This document shows, in pieces, positions 19,406 through 27,263 of a stretch of DNA of 64,000 nucleotides; within the stretch, counting starts at the first letter, position 1; each line of letters begins with the position of its first letter. The position numbers and the translations under genes were made by a program. The notes beneath the pieces are model-generated. The model saw nothing but the letters and a program-made list of their open reading frames with translations, ran no database searches and had not been told where the DNA came from. This stretch comes from Clostridiales bacterium (lineage in GTDB: Bacteria > Bacillota > Clostridia > Oscillospirales > Ruminococcaceae): NCBI GenBank assembly GCA_019423685.1, contig JAHZAY010000013.1, positions 6,619 through 70,618 of the forward strand. Reading direction: 5' to 3'.

Positions 19406-20530
19406 ATGGCAATCAAAAAAATCCTGGCAGCGCTGTTGGCACTGTCGATGACCGTTTCGATGGCTGCCTGCGGCAACTCTTCTACCCAGACAAACACCAC
19501 CACTCAGACTGAACAGACCGAGCAAACACAAGAGGAAGAGGAACCTGCCCAAGAGGAATCTACCCAGACGGAGGAATCCACCGAAGCAGAATCCGCTGAA
19601 GCGGAAGCTGAGCAGACACAACCCGCTGAAAAGGTGGACATCAACCTGGCTGCTCTGAGCGGCCCGACTGCTCTGGGTATGCTCGACCTGTTGGAAAAGA
19701 ACGACAACGGCGAAGCTGCCAACAACTACAACGTCACCATCGCCTCTGCTCCCGATGAGGTAACCGGCAAGATCATCTCCGGAGAACTGGACATTGCCGC
19801 AGTGCCGACCAATGTTGCCGCTACCCTCTACAACAAGACAGAAGGACAGGTCCAGATCGCTGCACTCAACACCATGGGTGTTCTGTACATCCTGGAAACC
19901 GGTGACACCATCCACTCGGTCGCTGACCTTGCAGGCAAGACCATCTACTCCACCGGCCAAGGTTCCACCCCAGAGTATGCGCTCAACCTCGTGCTCGAGA
20001 AAAATGGGCTGACCCCCGGCACCGATGTGCAGGTTGTCTATAAAGCAGACAACACCGAAATTGCTCCATTGCTGGCTTCCGGCGAAGCAGAGGTTGCCCT
20101 GCTGCCACAGCCATTCGTCACCTCCGTCCTCGCTCAGAATCAGAATGTCCGCATCGCACTGGATATGACCGAGGAGTGGGACAAGGCCGTCAACGGCGAA
20201 AGCGGTCTGACCATGGGCTGCGTCGTTGTCCGCAAAGATTTTGCAGAACAGAACAAGGAGGCGCTCGACCGCTTCCTGGACGAATATAAACAATCGGTTG
20301 AGACCGTCACCAGTGAAGAGGGCCTTGCCCACGCCGCTGAACTTGCCGAGAAATACAACATCGTCAAGGCAGCCGTCGCCGAAAAAGCGATTCCAGAATG
20401 CAACATCGTCTTTGTTGAGGGCGACGAGATGCAAAAAATCGCCGGCGGATTTTTGCAGGTTCTCTTTGACGCCAACCCACAGGCGGTAGGAGGACAGCTC
20501 CCGAATGACGACTTCTACTATAAGAGATAA
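19406..20530 (+). CDS. Lipoprotein substrate-binding protein, NitT/TauT-type ABC importer
   Basis: The 374-residue protein starts with a lipoprotein signal (VSMAAC, Cys22), then a long T/Q/E-rich linker to about residue 75. A type II binding-protein fold follows (VDINLAALSGPTALGMLDLLE; IISGELDIAAVPTNVAATLY). This resembles NMT1/SsuA-like receptors for nitrate, sulfonates, taurine or thiamine precursors. The ligand cannot be named. The start lies 6 bases after the Crp/Fnr stop. It overlaps the permease gene by 26 bases, indicating translational coupling. It would deliver its ligand at the outer face of the membrane to the permease and ATPase encoded next. Confidence 0.9.
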   Translation: MAIKKILAALLALSMTVSMAACGNSSTQTNTTTQTEQTEQTQEEEEPAQEESTQTEESTEAESAEAEAEQTQPAEKVDINLAALSGPTALGMLDLLEKNDNGEAANNYNVTIASAPDEVTGKIISGELDIAAVPTNVAATLYNKTEGQVQIAALNTMGVLYILETGDTIHSVADLAGKTIYSTGQGSTPEYALNLVLEKNGLTPGTDVQVVYKADNTEIAPLLASGEAEVALLPQPFVTSVLAQNQNVRIALDMTEEWDKAVNGESGLTMGCVVVRKDFAEQNKEALDRFLDEYKQSVETVTSEEGLAHAAELAEKYNIVKAAVAEKAIPECNIVFVEGDEMQKIAGGFLQVLFDANPQAVGGQLPNDDFYYKR

Positions 20531-21299
20531 ACGCACTGGTGCCCGCCGCCTCTCCCCCGCTTTGCGGGTTGGGGCGGTGGCGGTGTGGCTGCTGCTGTGG
20601 CAGCTGGCCGCCATGCGGATCGGTCTGCCCCTGCTGTTGCCTTCTCCCTTGGCGGTGTTGGCACGGCTGGGGCAGCTGTGCACATCGGCCGATTTCTGGC
20701 TGACTGTACTCAGCTCGCTGCTTCGCATCCTGCTGGGCTTTCTGCTCGGCGTCCTCTTTGGCACCACCCTCGCCGGCCTTTGCTGGCGCTTTGGGCTGGT
20801 GGACGCCCTGGCTCGCCCGATGCTCGGTGTGCTCAAATCCACCCCCGTCGCCTCCTTTATCATTCTGGCGCTGGTGTGGATCAAAAGCAACCACCTGGCC
20901 ACCGTCATCTCCTTTATTATGGTGCTGCCACTGGTGTACGCAAATGTCCGCGAGGGCATCGACTCTGCCGACCGGCAGCTCCTGGAAATGGCCAGAGTCT
21001 TTTCGCTCTCCCGCCTGAAAACCTTCCGTTACTGCTATCTGCCCGCCATCCTGCCCTTCTTCCTTTCGGCAATCAGCAGCGCGCTGGGCTTTGCTTGGAA
21101 ATCCGGCATTGCAGCTGAGGTGCTGGGCAGGCCCGCGCGCGCAATCGGCAGCCAGATTTACGACTCAAAAATTTATCTGGAAACCCCCGATCTGTTTGCC
21201 TGGACATTGGTCGTCATTTTGCTGTCGGTGCTGCTGGAACGGCTGGCTGTCAAACTGGTCCAATGGGCGGGCAAGCGCTCGATGAAGGTGAGCCTATGA
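20505..21299 (+). CDS. ABC transporter permease, NitT/TauT type
   Basis: The 264-residue protein has about six membrane helices and the cytoplasmic EAA loop of binding-protein-dependent permeases (about 147-178; EGIDSADRQLLEMARVF, then LPAILPFFLSAI), the contact surface for the ATPase. The family length is about 250-280. The ATG lies inside the end of the binding-protein gene, 11 bases after GGAGG. Its stop overlaps the ATPase start in an ATGA arrangement. A homodimer would form the pore. Confidence 0.92.
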   Translation: MTTSTIRDKRTGARRLSPALRVGAVAVWLLLWQLAAMRIGLPLLLPSPLAVLARLGQLCTSADFWLTVLSSLLRILLGFLLGVLFGTTLAGLCWRFGLVDALARPMLGVLKSTPVASFIILALVWIKSNHLATVISFIMVLPLVYANVREGIDSADRQLLEMARVFSLSRLKTFRYCYLPAILPFFLSAISSALGFAWKSGIAAEVLGRPARAIGSQIYDSKIYLETPDLFAWTLVVILLSVLLERLAVKLVQWAGKRSMKVSL

Positions 21300-21925
21300 A
21301 GCTGGAAAAGATTACCGCCCGCTATGGGGATTTAACCGTTTTAAAAGATTTTTCCCTGGAGCTGCCCGACAGCGGCATCATCTGTTTTTTTGCCCCCTCC
21401 GGCACCGGCAAGACCACCCTTTTAAACCTGTTGTGCGGCCTCATGCAGCCGGAAAGTGGGCAGATACTCGGCCTGGAACACAAAAAATTTGCCTTTGTCT
21501 TTCAGGAGGACCGATTGATCCCCTCACTGAGTGCAAGGGACAATGTGGGGCTGGTACTTAATCGGGAGCACCAGTCTCTTGCCGCCCGCTATCTGTCTGA
21601 GCTGGGGCTGTCCGACTGGGAGACGGCCACACCTGCACAGCTCTCGGGCGGAATGCAGCGGCGCGTTGCCATTGCGCGCGCCTTTGCCTATGCCGAGCAG
21701 TGTGGAAAACAGGCCGTCTACCTGCTGGATGAACCGCTCAAGGGGCTGGACGAAAAGACCGCGCAGCAAACCTTGCGCTTGATTCGCCGCTGGGTTGGCG
21801 GGCAGCTGGCTTTTTTCATCACCCATGATCGCAATCAAGCTCGGCAGATCGCCGATCTGATCGTCTCTTTCGATGGCAGGCCCATGCAGGTGGTCCAAAT
21901 AGAACAAAATATTCCGCAGATTTAA
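21296..21925 (+). CDS. ABC transporter ATP-binding protein, NitT/TauT type
   Basis: The 209-residue ATPase has a slightly unusual Walker A, APSGTGKTT (33-41), a Q loop in VFQEDRLIPSLS, signature LSGGMQRRVAIARA (about 113) and Walker B YLLDEPLKGLDEKT (about 143). It is short for the family (usually 240-260) and ends soon after the H loop FFITHDR. The start at 21296 is chosen over 21263 because it forms an ATGA overlap with the permease and follows GGTGAG. It energises the importer. A strong terminator overlaps the stop codon and ends the operon. Confidence 0.93.
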   Translation: MKLEKITARYGDLTVLKDFSLELPDSGIICFFAPSGTGKTTLLNLLCGLMQPESGQILGLEHKKFAFVFQEDRLIPSLSARDNVGLVLNREHQSLAARYLSELGLSDWETATPAQLSGGMQRRVAIARAFAYAEQCGKQAVYLLDEPLKGLDEKTAQQTLRLIRRWVGGQLAFFITHDRNQARQIADLIVSFDGRPMQVVQIEQNIPQI

Positions 21926-21961
21926 AAAGGAGCGGCCCACGAGGTGGGCCGCTCCTTTTAT
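21925..21961 (+). terminator. Terminator of the Crp/Fnr-ABC operon
   Basis: A perfect 16-bp stem (21925-21940 / 21944-21959) with a three-base loop begins at the last base of the ATPase stop codon; T follow the stem. Confidence 0.93.
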
Positions 21962-22017
21962 TTTTCGTTTCTGTCTTTGTCGCTTACAAAGAACCGCGGC
22001 GCGCAGAAAAACACGCT

Positions 22018-22884
22018 TTACTGCACGTTTAAAAATTCCAACAACTTCGGATAGGCCGCTTTTGCATCTTCATAGCCGCGGGCATACAGGGCGCGCAACG
22101 CCTTTTCGTCAGCGCGCATCGAGCTTAAATTCAGCGGCTCCTTCGGCTGCAAAACAAATGCCTGACCGGTCTTAGCCAGCAGTGCACAGGTCTGCCGCTG
22201 GCGGCGATCCACCAAAAAGCGCTTCTCTTCGGTGTCCACAAAGTTGGGATAGTTGTGATAAACCCGGCGAATCAGCGGCATATTCGAGGCGGGCTTGCGC
22301 ACAAAGGATGGATTGCGGGTCAGGATGACCACATGTTTCTGGTTGCCGTCCCGCATCGATTGGGCAATCGGGATCGGACAGGCGATGCCGCCGTCCAGGT
22401 AAGGAACCCGTCCGAGATAAAAGATGTGGGAAAAGAGCGGCAGGGCAGCCGATGCGCGCACCGGGAAAAAGCGCCGGTCCATCTGTTCCTTTGTAAAGAA
22501 GTCGCACTTGCCGGTGAGAAGGTTGGTCGCACCGATATGCACTTGCACGTCGGACGAAAAGAAGGTATCATAATCAAAAGGGATATACCGCTCAGGGATC
22601 ACATCAAAGATAAATTCCAGATTAAAGGCGCTGTGGTTGCGGATCAGGTTCCGCACACTGATGTACCGCTTGTCCTGGCAGAAACGGAAGTTGATCTGTG
22701 CATTGCGGCCAGGCTGCTTGGCTGCATAGCCCAGCGCGTTGAGTGCGCCTGCACTCACTCCGTAGACATTCGGCAGATAGAGTCCCTGCTCCATCAGGTA
22801 GTCCAATACGCCGGTTGTATAGATTCCGCGGAATCCTCCGCCCTCCAAAACAAGGGCTGTGTGTTGCAGTCCGGTAGTTTCCAT
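22018..22884 (-). CDS. Patatin-like phospholipase
   Basis: The 288-residue protein carries the patatin catalytic dyad signatures: oxyanion motif GGGFRG (15-20), nucleophile Ser44 in GVSAG, and the Asp in YLDGG (about 163). Patatin-like enzymes of the YjjU/RssA group hydrolyse lipid acyl esters; the bacterial substrates are mostly unknown. There is no signal peptide, so it acts in the cytoplasm or at the inner membrane face. An AAAGGATGAG site precedes the ATG. It is divergent from the ATPase gene at 23108, with a 220-base AT-rich gap between them. Confidence 0.93.
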   Translation of the reverse strand: METTGLQHTALVLEGGGFRGIYTTGVLDYLMEQGLYLPNVYGVSAGALNALGYAAKQPGRNAQINFRFCQDKRYISVRNLIRNHSAFNLEFIFDVIPERYIPFDYDTFFSSDVQVHIGATNLLTGKCDFFTKEQMDRRFFPVRASAALPLFSHIFYLGRVPYLDGGIACPIPIAQSMRDGNQKHVVILTRNPSFVRKPASNMPLIRRVYHNYPNFVDTEEKRFLVDRRQRQTCALLAKTGQAFVLQPKEPLNLSSMRADEKALRALYARGYEDAKAAYPKLLEFLNVQ

Positions 22885-23107
22885 CTATCTCATCCTTTCC
22901 AAGATATACTTCTGTTCTACAAGTTACTTTTATCTATCCACTTCTCTTAACTTTTATTGTATACTGCTTGTAAAATAAAATCAAAGGATGAAATGTGAAT
23001 TTTGCAACAATTCCCCTTTTCTTTTCCCCCACCCTCACCTCAAAGCACTGCACTGCGCGGCACTTGAGCTCCGTCATTCTGACACCACACAAAAAAGGAG
23101 GAGTCCT

Positions 23108-23875
23108 ATGTCATCCTTTTGGGAAAACCACAACTACATCCAATCGGTTCGCTTTGTCCCACCACAGCCCGATGCACTGGAAAAATACCCCTTTTGCATC
23201 CCTGCTGTGCGCTCTTGTGGAGAACTTTCCCTGCAAAGCCCCGTCACCTTCTTCACCGGGGAAAATGGCAGTGGAAAATCCACCGTCCTGGAGGCTGTCG
23301 CCATCGCAGCGGGATTTAACCCGGAAGGTGGTTCCCGCAACTTTTCCTTCTCCACCGAGGATTCCCATTCGGGACTATATAACTTTACCCAGCTCACCCG
23401 CGGTGTCTATTGGCCAAAGGACGGATTTTTTCTGCGGGCAGAAAGTTTTTATAACGTCGCCACCAACATCGACCAGCTGGACCGCGCTCCGGGCATCGGA
23501 GCCCATATCATCGGCGCCTATGGCGGACACTCGCTGCACCGGCAATCGCACGGAGAGTCCTTCTTGGCGCTGGTGGAAAACCGTCTGCGCGGAAAGGGTC
23601 TGTACATCTTCGACGAGCCGGAAGCCGCCCTTTCTCCCACCAATCAGCTGGTGTTGGTGCGCCTGATCGACCGCCTGGTACAAAAGGACTCCCAATTTCT
23701 CATCAGCACCCATTCGCCTATCCTGCTGTCCTACCCCAACGCCGTAGTCTACGAGTTGAGCACCGACTCTAACTGCCCCATTCAGCAGCTTCCCTTCGAT
23801 CAGACACAGCTGTTCCGGCTATATCAAGGATTTTTGCGCGCACCGCAGAAGGTGATGCGCGAACTGCTAAAATAA
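23108..23875 (+). CDS. Small AAA/ABC-type ATPase
   Basis: The 255-residue protein is a stand-alone P-loop ATPase of the type found in SMC/RecF-like AAA families. Walker A GENGSGKST spans 51-59, Walker B LYIFDEPEAALSP is near 165-177, and the H-loop region is LISTHSPILL. There is no nuclease or TOPRIM domain and no transporter partner. The start at 23108 is chosen because GGAGGAG lies upstream, while the 40-residue extension to 22988 looks non-coding. Proteins of this size are common in gut Firmicutes and usually called AAA family ATPase; the task is unknown. It is followed by a hairpin and then convergent genes. Confidence 0.85.
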   Translation: MSSFWENHNYIQSVRFVPPQPDALEKYPFCIPAVRSCGELSLQSPVTFFTGENGSGKSTVLEAVAIAAGFNPEGGSRNFSFSTEDSHSGLYNFTQLTRGVYWPKDGFFLRAESFYNVATNIDQLDRAPGIGAHIIGAYGGHSLHRQSHGESFLALVENRLRGKGLYIFDEPEAALSPTNQLVLVRLIDRLVQKDSQFLISTHSPILLSYPNAVVYELSTDSNCPIQQLPFDQTQLFRLYQGFLRAPQKVMRELLK

Positions 23876-23876
23876 T

Positions 23877-23902
23877 CGGCAGGCGGAATGTTCCGCCTGC
23901 CG
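23877..23902 (+). terminator. Hairpin after the ATPase gene
   Basis: Twelve-base inverted arms (23877-23888 / 23891-23902) start 1 base after the stop. The following ATTCTCGT is a poor T run, so termination is probable but not certain. Confidence 0.55.
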
Positions 23903-23982
23903 ATTCTCGTCATAGTAGATTGTTCTTCTGTGCAGAAAAGGAAAACCGAACCGCTGCGCCCATTGCGCACGGCCTCAGCACC

Positions 23983-24450
23983 TCAACGGTTAAATGGGGC
24001 GTCCTCCTCCGCCTTTTCGCGGCGATCAAACTCGCGGTCAATCTCCGCAAAGATGTACTGGTACATCTCCTTGGCCATCCGATAAAAGTTCTTGACCATC
24101 TTGTAGGTGTACTCCCGCTCGATATCTGCCGGATAGCGCGTCTCGACATAACACTGGTTGAGATCAGCGCTCTCGTCAAACCACTGATGAAAGCCCTTAT
24201 CATACTTTTTTGCCTGCCGGCACAGCCAGGTCAGGTTGTGCCCGTCCACCAGCACATCGGACTTGAGCAGGATGTACGCCTTGAGTGCCTTCTCGATGGC
24301 CTGTTGGCAGTGAAAGGCGCTCAGCCGATAACAGCGGTCATCCTCCGACAAAATCTTCGCCGCAATCAAATCCTGACTGGCATGCTCCAGCCAGTCATAG
24401 TATCGCCTGCTGTCGCGTCCGTTGTGCATCCTCGAGCGGCTATTTCTCAT
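23983..24450 (-). CDS. HEPN-domain protein of a HEPN-MNT pair
   Basis: The 155-residue helical protein matches the HEPN superfamily: YYDWLEHASQDLIAAKIL at the start, FHCQQAIEKALKAYIL (about 55-70), then GHNLTWLCRQA. RLSAFH fits the Rx4-6H motif linked to RNase activity in this superfamily. The ATG at 24450 is chosen because it overlaps the end of the nucleotidyltransferase gene by 11 bases, a coupled arrangement. HEPN-MNT pairs are often toxin-antitoxin modules in which the MNT partner nucleotidylates and silences the HEPN toxin. That role is inference here. Confidence 0.85.
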   Translation of the reverse strand: MRNSRSRMHNGRDSRRYYDWLEHASQDLIAAKILSEDDRCYRLSAFHCQQAIEKALKAYILLKSDVLVDGHNLTWLCRQAKKYDKGFHQWFDESADLNQCYVETRYPADIEREYTYKMVKNFYRMAKEMYQYIFAEIDREFDRREKAEEDAPFNR

Positions 24451-24751
24451 AGCGCACCCTGCCTTTCTCCTGGATGCGAGTTGCAAAGGCGCCTGCATCC
24501 TCGGTTAGCTCCTGAAACTGTTTGTCGGTATACAGCAGCACATCATAGGGGATATCGCTGTCCACCTCGTCAAAGATGCGGGTGAGCATGCGGTGCTTAT
24601 CTGGAATATCCCCCACAATACAGAGCTTAAAGGACTGCACACTGCCGTCCATATTGTACTTGGTGTTGTACTCGATCACGCGACTGGGATGAAAAAGGCG
24701 GACTATTTCGTCCACTACCTGCTCGATCACTGCGTCCCGATTCTGCTTCAT
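24440..24751 (-). CDS. MNT-like minimal nucleotidyltransferase
   Basis: The 103-residue protein resembles the small nucleotidyltransferase-like partners that precede HEPN genes in gut Firmicutes. MDGSVQSFKLCIVGD occupies the region where the classical GSxxxG motif is expected, and DSDIPYDVLLYTD resembles the last acidic strand. The canonical G-S-x-x-x-G and D-x-D pattern is not clearly intact, so enzymatic activity is uncertain. It overlaps the HEPN gene and starts 19 bases after the upstream gene ends, so all three may share a transcript. Confidence 0.7.
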   Translation of the reverse strand: MKQNRDAVIEQVVDEIVRLFHPSRVIEYNTKYNMDGSVQSFKLCIVGDIPDKHRMLTRIFDEVDSDIPYDVLLYTDKQFQELTEDAGAFATRIQEKGRVRYEK

Positions 24752-24769
24752 CCTCGCTTCCCCCTTGCT

Positions 24770-25585
24770 TTACAGATAGTCATTCGGATCGATGTCGTCC
24801 AGCGTATCCACCACGATTTTGTCCTTCTTGGTGGGTTTGGGCGGCAATCCACGGCGGCGTCTCCAGCGGTTTTCCTTTTCCTCTTCGGAGAGGCCCTTAT
24901 CCATGCACAGCACAAACAGCACCAGGCTCACCAAAAACAGCAGCGCCGCCACTGTCGCCATCTTCTCAAAGTTGATTGGCCCATACTGTGCAAAGTCGGA
25001 ATAGCTGAGCTTTGCATCCACTCCCAGCACCGCCACTACCTCGCCCTGTGCGTTGCGGATCGGCAGATAGGTGGTGATGTAGCTGCTGTCCAATATCTCC
25101 GGCACAAAATCGGCCTGCCTGCGCCCGGAAAACTGGCTTTCCAAGATGGAACGGCAGCGGCTGGTGTAGCGCTCATCGCTGTACTCTTCCCCAATGCCGT
25201 GGTAGTCTACCCCTTCTTGCAGGTTGGAGCCATAGTCGGCATCCGCCAAATAGGCGATTCTCCCCTCCAGGCCCCGATAAAGGATGTAGGCGCGGTCATA
25301 GGAAAGGGTATCCTTTGCGCGGGAAAGGAAGGCACAGAGGCTTTGGTAAAAGGCCGTTTCGGATGGGTAGTTAATCAGCGACTGGATGCGCGGACCATTA
25401 AAATATTCCAGCGACATCGCCAGTGAGGTTGCCTCGGAAAGGGACTGCTCACCTAGCGTGTTGATCGCCTCTCTTCTGCGGTTAAACGGTATAAACACCG
25501 AAACGATCGCCACAATCGCCGACAGGATTACCACCGCCAGCAAAAAACCTCTCACCTTTCTGGAGGTCATCAATCGGTTCAACAT
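24770..25585 (-). CDS. Two-helix membrane protein with extracytoplasmic sensor-like domain
   Basis: The 271-residue protein has a membrane helix near 13-35, an external domain of about 170 residues, a second helix near 205-226 and a charged cytoplasmic tail ending in DTLDDIDPNDYL. The external domain contains YITTYLPIRNAQGEVVAVLGVD, typical of the last strands of a Cache/PAS-like sensor. No kinase, cyclase or chemotaxis output follows, which is unusual. The start at 25585 follows GGGTGA by 8 bases; the 58-residue extension upstream is not convincing. Possibly it signals through a partner protein. It may be co-transcribed with the MNT-HEPN pair downstream. Confidence 0.7.
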   Translation of the reverse strand: MLNRLMTSRKVRGFLLAVVILSAIVAIVSVFIPFNRRREAINTLGEQSLSEATSLAMSLEYFNGPRIQSLINYPSETAFYQSLCAFLSRAKDTLSYDRAYILYRGLEGRIAYLADADYGSNLQEGVDYHGIGEEYSDERYTSRCRSILESQFSGRRQADFVPEILDSSYITTYLPIRNAQGEVVAVLGVDAKLSYSDFAQYGPINFEKMATVAALLFLVSLVLFVLCMDKGLSEEEKENRWRRRRGLPPKPTKKDKIVVDTLDDIDPNDYL

Positions 25586-25722
25586 CGTCAAATCACCCTT
25601 TTCACAGCGGCGCCCGGGCAGGCAGACCGCAGCATTGATTTTACTTTTCACTATTATAGCATTTTCCTTTCGATTACTCAATCTGCCAAAATATTTTCTT
25701 GCGCCAATCTCAAGGGTGCGCA

Positions 25723-25751
25723 TTGCGTCGAGGGACATTTTTTGGTACAAT
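25723..25751 (+). promoter_or_regulatory. Promoter of selA-selB
   Basis: TTGCGT and TACAAT have a 17-base spacer, about 70 bases before the selA start. Confidence 0.65.
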
Positions 25752-25819
25752 AAGGACAACCGAATCTACCCGCGTCCATCTGCGGCTTTTTTTAAATCAT
25801 AGGAAAGGTACGATTATCC

Positions 25820-27214
25820 ATGACCGTAAACTCTAAATTATTAAGACAAATTCCAAAAGTAGATGACCTGCTGCGTCAGGAGCAGCTGACCAATCTTTCC
25901 TGCCCCCATACCGTCCTCACCGAGTCGGTGCGTGACGTCATCGAAAGCCTCCGCCAGGATATTCTTGCCGGCAACACCCCGGATATGGATACCCAGAGCA
26001 TCTGCAACTCGGTGTGCGCTCTCATCCAGAAGAGAACGACCATGAGCCTGCGCCCTCTCATCAACGCCACCGGCATCGTCCTGCACACCAATCTTGGCCG
26101 TGCTAAACTCAGCGACCGCGCAGTCGCAGCCATTCAAAGCGTTGCACAGGACTACAATACACTGGAATATAATCTGGAAAAGGGCGCCCGCGGCAGCCGC
26201 TACGCCCATGTAGAAAAATTGATTGCAAAAATCACCGGCGCCGAATCGGCTATGGTGGTCAACAACAACGCTGCCGCCGTCATGCTGGTGCTCAGCACAA
26301 TGGTCAAAGGCCGGGAAGTTATTACCTCCCGCGGTGAGCTGGTTGAAATCGGCGGCGCCTTCCGCGTACCGGAAATTATGCAGCAGAGCGGCGGCACCTT
26401 GGTGGAGGTCGGCACCACCAATAAAACCCACCTCTCCGACTATGTAAACGCCATCAGTGAAAATACCGGTGCACTGTTAAAGGTGCACACCAGCAACTTT
26501 AAAATTATGGGCTTCTTTGAGGAGGTCACCTTGGAACAGATGGTCGCCCTCGGCCATGAGCGCGGCATCCCGGTCATCTATGACCTCGGCTCCGGCGCTA
26601 TGGTTCGCCTGTCCGACTTCGGCATTCTGGACGAGCCAAACGTCCTGGATTCGGTCGCTTCCGGCGCAGATGTCGTCAGCTTCTCGGGCGATAAACTGCT
26701 GGGCGGACCACAGGCCGGCATCATCGTCGGCAAAAAGGTGTATATCGACGCCATGAAGAAAAATCCGCTCACCCGCGCCTTCCGCATCGATAAACTGACT
26801 TTGGCCGCTCTGGAAGCAACCCTTCGCGAGTACCTCGATCCGCAGCAGGTACTCAAGGACAACCCCACCCTGCGCATGATTACCGCCACCATGGACGACC
26901 TTGTTCCCAGAGGCAAGGCTCTGGTCAAATGCCTGCAAGATGTCTGCGATGGCAGCTACTCTGTCGTCCTCGACGAGGACTTTGGCCAGGTAGGCGGCGG
27001 TTCGGTCCCCACCCAGATGATTCGCTCCTCGGTCGCAGCCATCACCCCGCACAACATCTCTCTGGATCTGCTGGAAAAACGCCTGCGCGAGTGCTCTCCG
27101 CTGCCCATCATCGCCCGCATCTCCAAAGAGCGACTGCTTTTGGATGTGCGCACCATCGAGGACCGTCACTTCTCCTACATCGCCCAGTGCATCAAAGACT
27201 GCTGCACACTGTAA
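25820..27214 (+). CDS. selA: L-seryl-tRNA(Sec) selenium transferase
   Basis: SelA is the PLP enzyme that converts seryl-tRNA-Sec to selenocysteinyl-tRNA-Sec with selenophosphate from SelD. The 464-residue length is normal. Visible motifs are RPLINATGIVLHTNLGRA (about 77-94), EYNLEKGARGSRYAHVE, the PLP-binding lysine at residue 292 in SGDKLLGGPQAG, and the C-terminal QVGGGSVPT. An AAAGG site precedes the ATG. It is the first gene of the selA-selB operon, 49 bases ahead of selB. Confidence 0.97.
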   Translation: MTVNSKLLRQIPKVDDLLRQEQLTNLSCPHTVLTESVRDVIESLRQDILAGNTPDMDTQSICNSVCALIQKRTTMSLRPLINATGIVLHTNLGRAKLSDRAVAAIQSVAQDYNTLEYNLEKGARGSRYAHVEKLIAKITGAESAMVVNNNAAAVMLVLSTMVKGREVITSRGELVEIGGAFRVPEIMQQSGGTLVEVGTTNKTHLSDYVNAISENTGALLKVHTSNFKIMGFFEEVTLEQMVALGHERGIPVIYDLGSGAMVRLSDFGILDEPNVLDSVASGADVVSFSGDKLLGGPQAGIIVGKKVYIDAMKKNPLTRAFRIDKLTLAALEATLREYLDPQQVLKDNPTLRMITATMDDLVPRGKALVKCLQDVCDGSYSVVLDEDFGQVGGGSVPTQMIRSSVAAITPHNISLDLLEKRLRECSPLPIIARISKERLLLDVRTIEDRHFSYIAQCIKDCCTL

Positions 27215-27263
27215 TGGATAACCGATACGCACAACCCATCATCCCAGAAAAGAGGCTCACTGC

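Noticed and set aside
19154..20959. A 601-codon minus-strand frame
   Set aside because: It runs antisense through four well-supported genes of the Crp/Fnr-ABC operon and has no family-like sequence.
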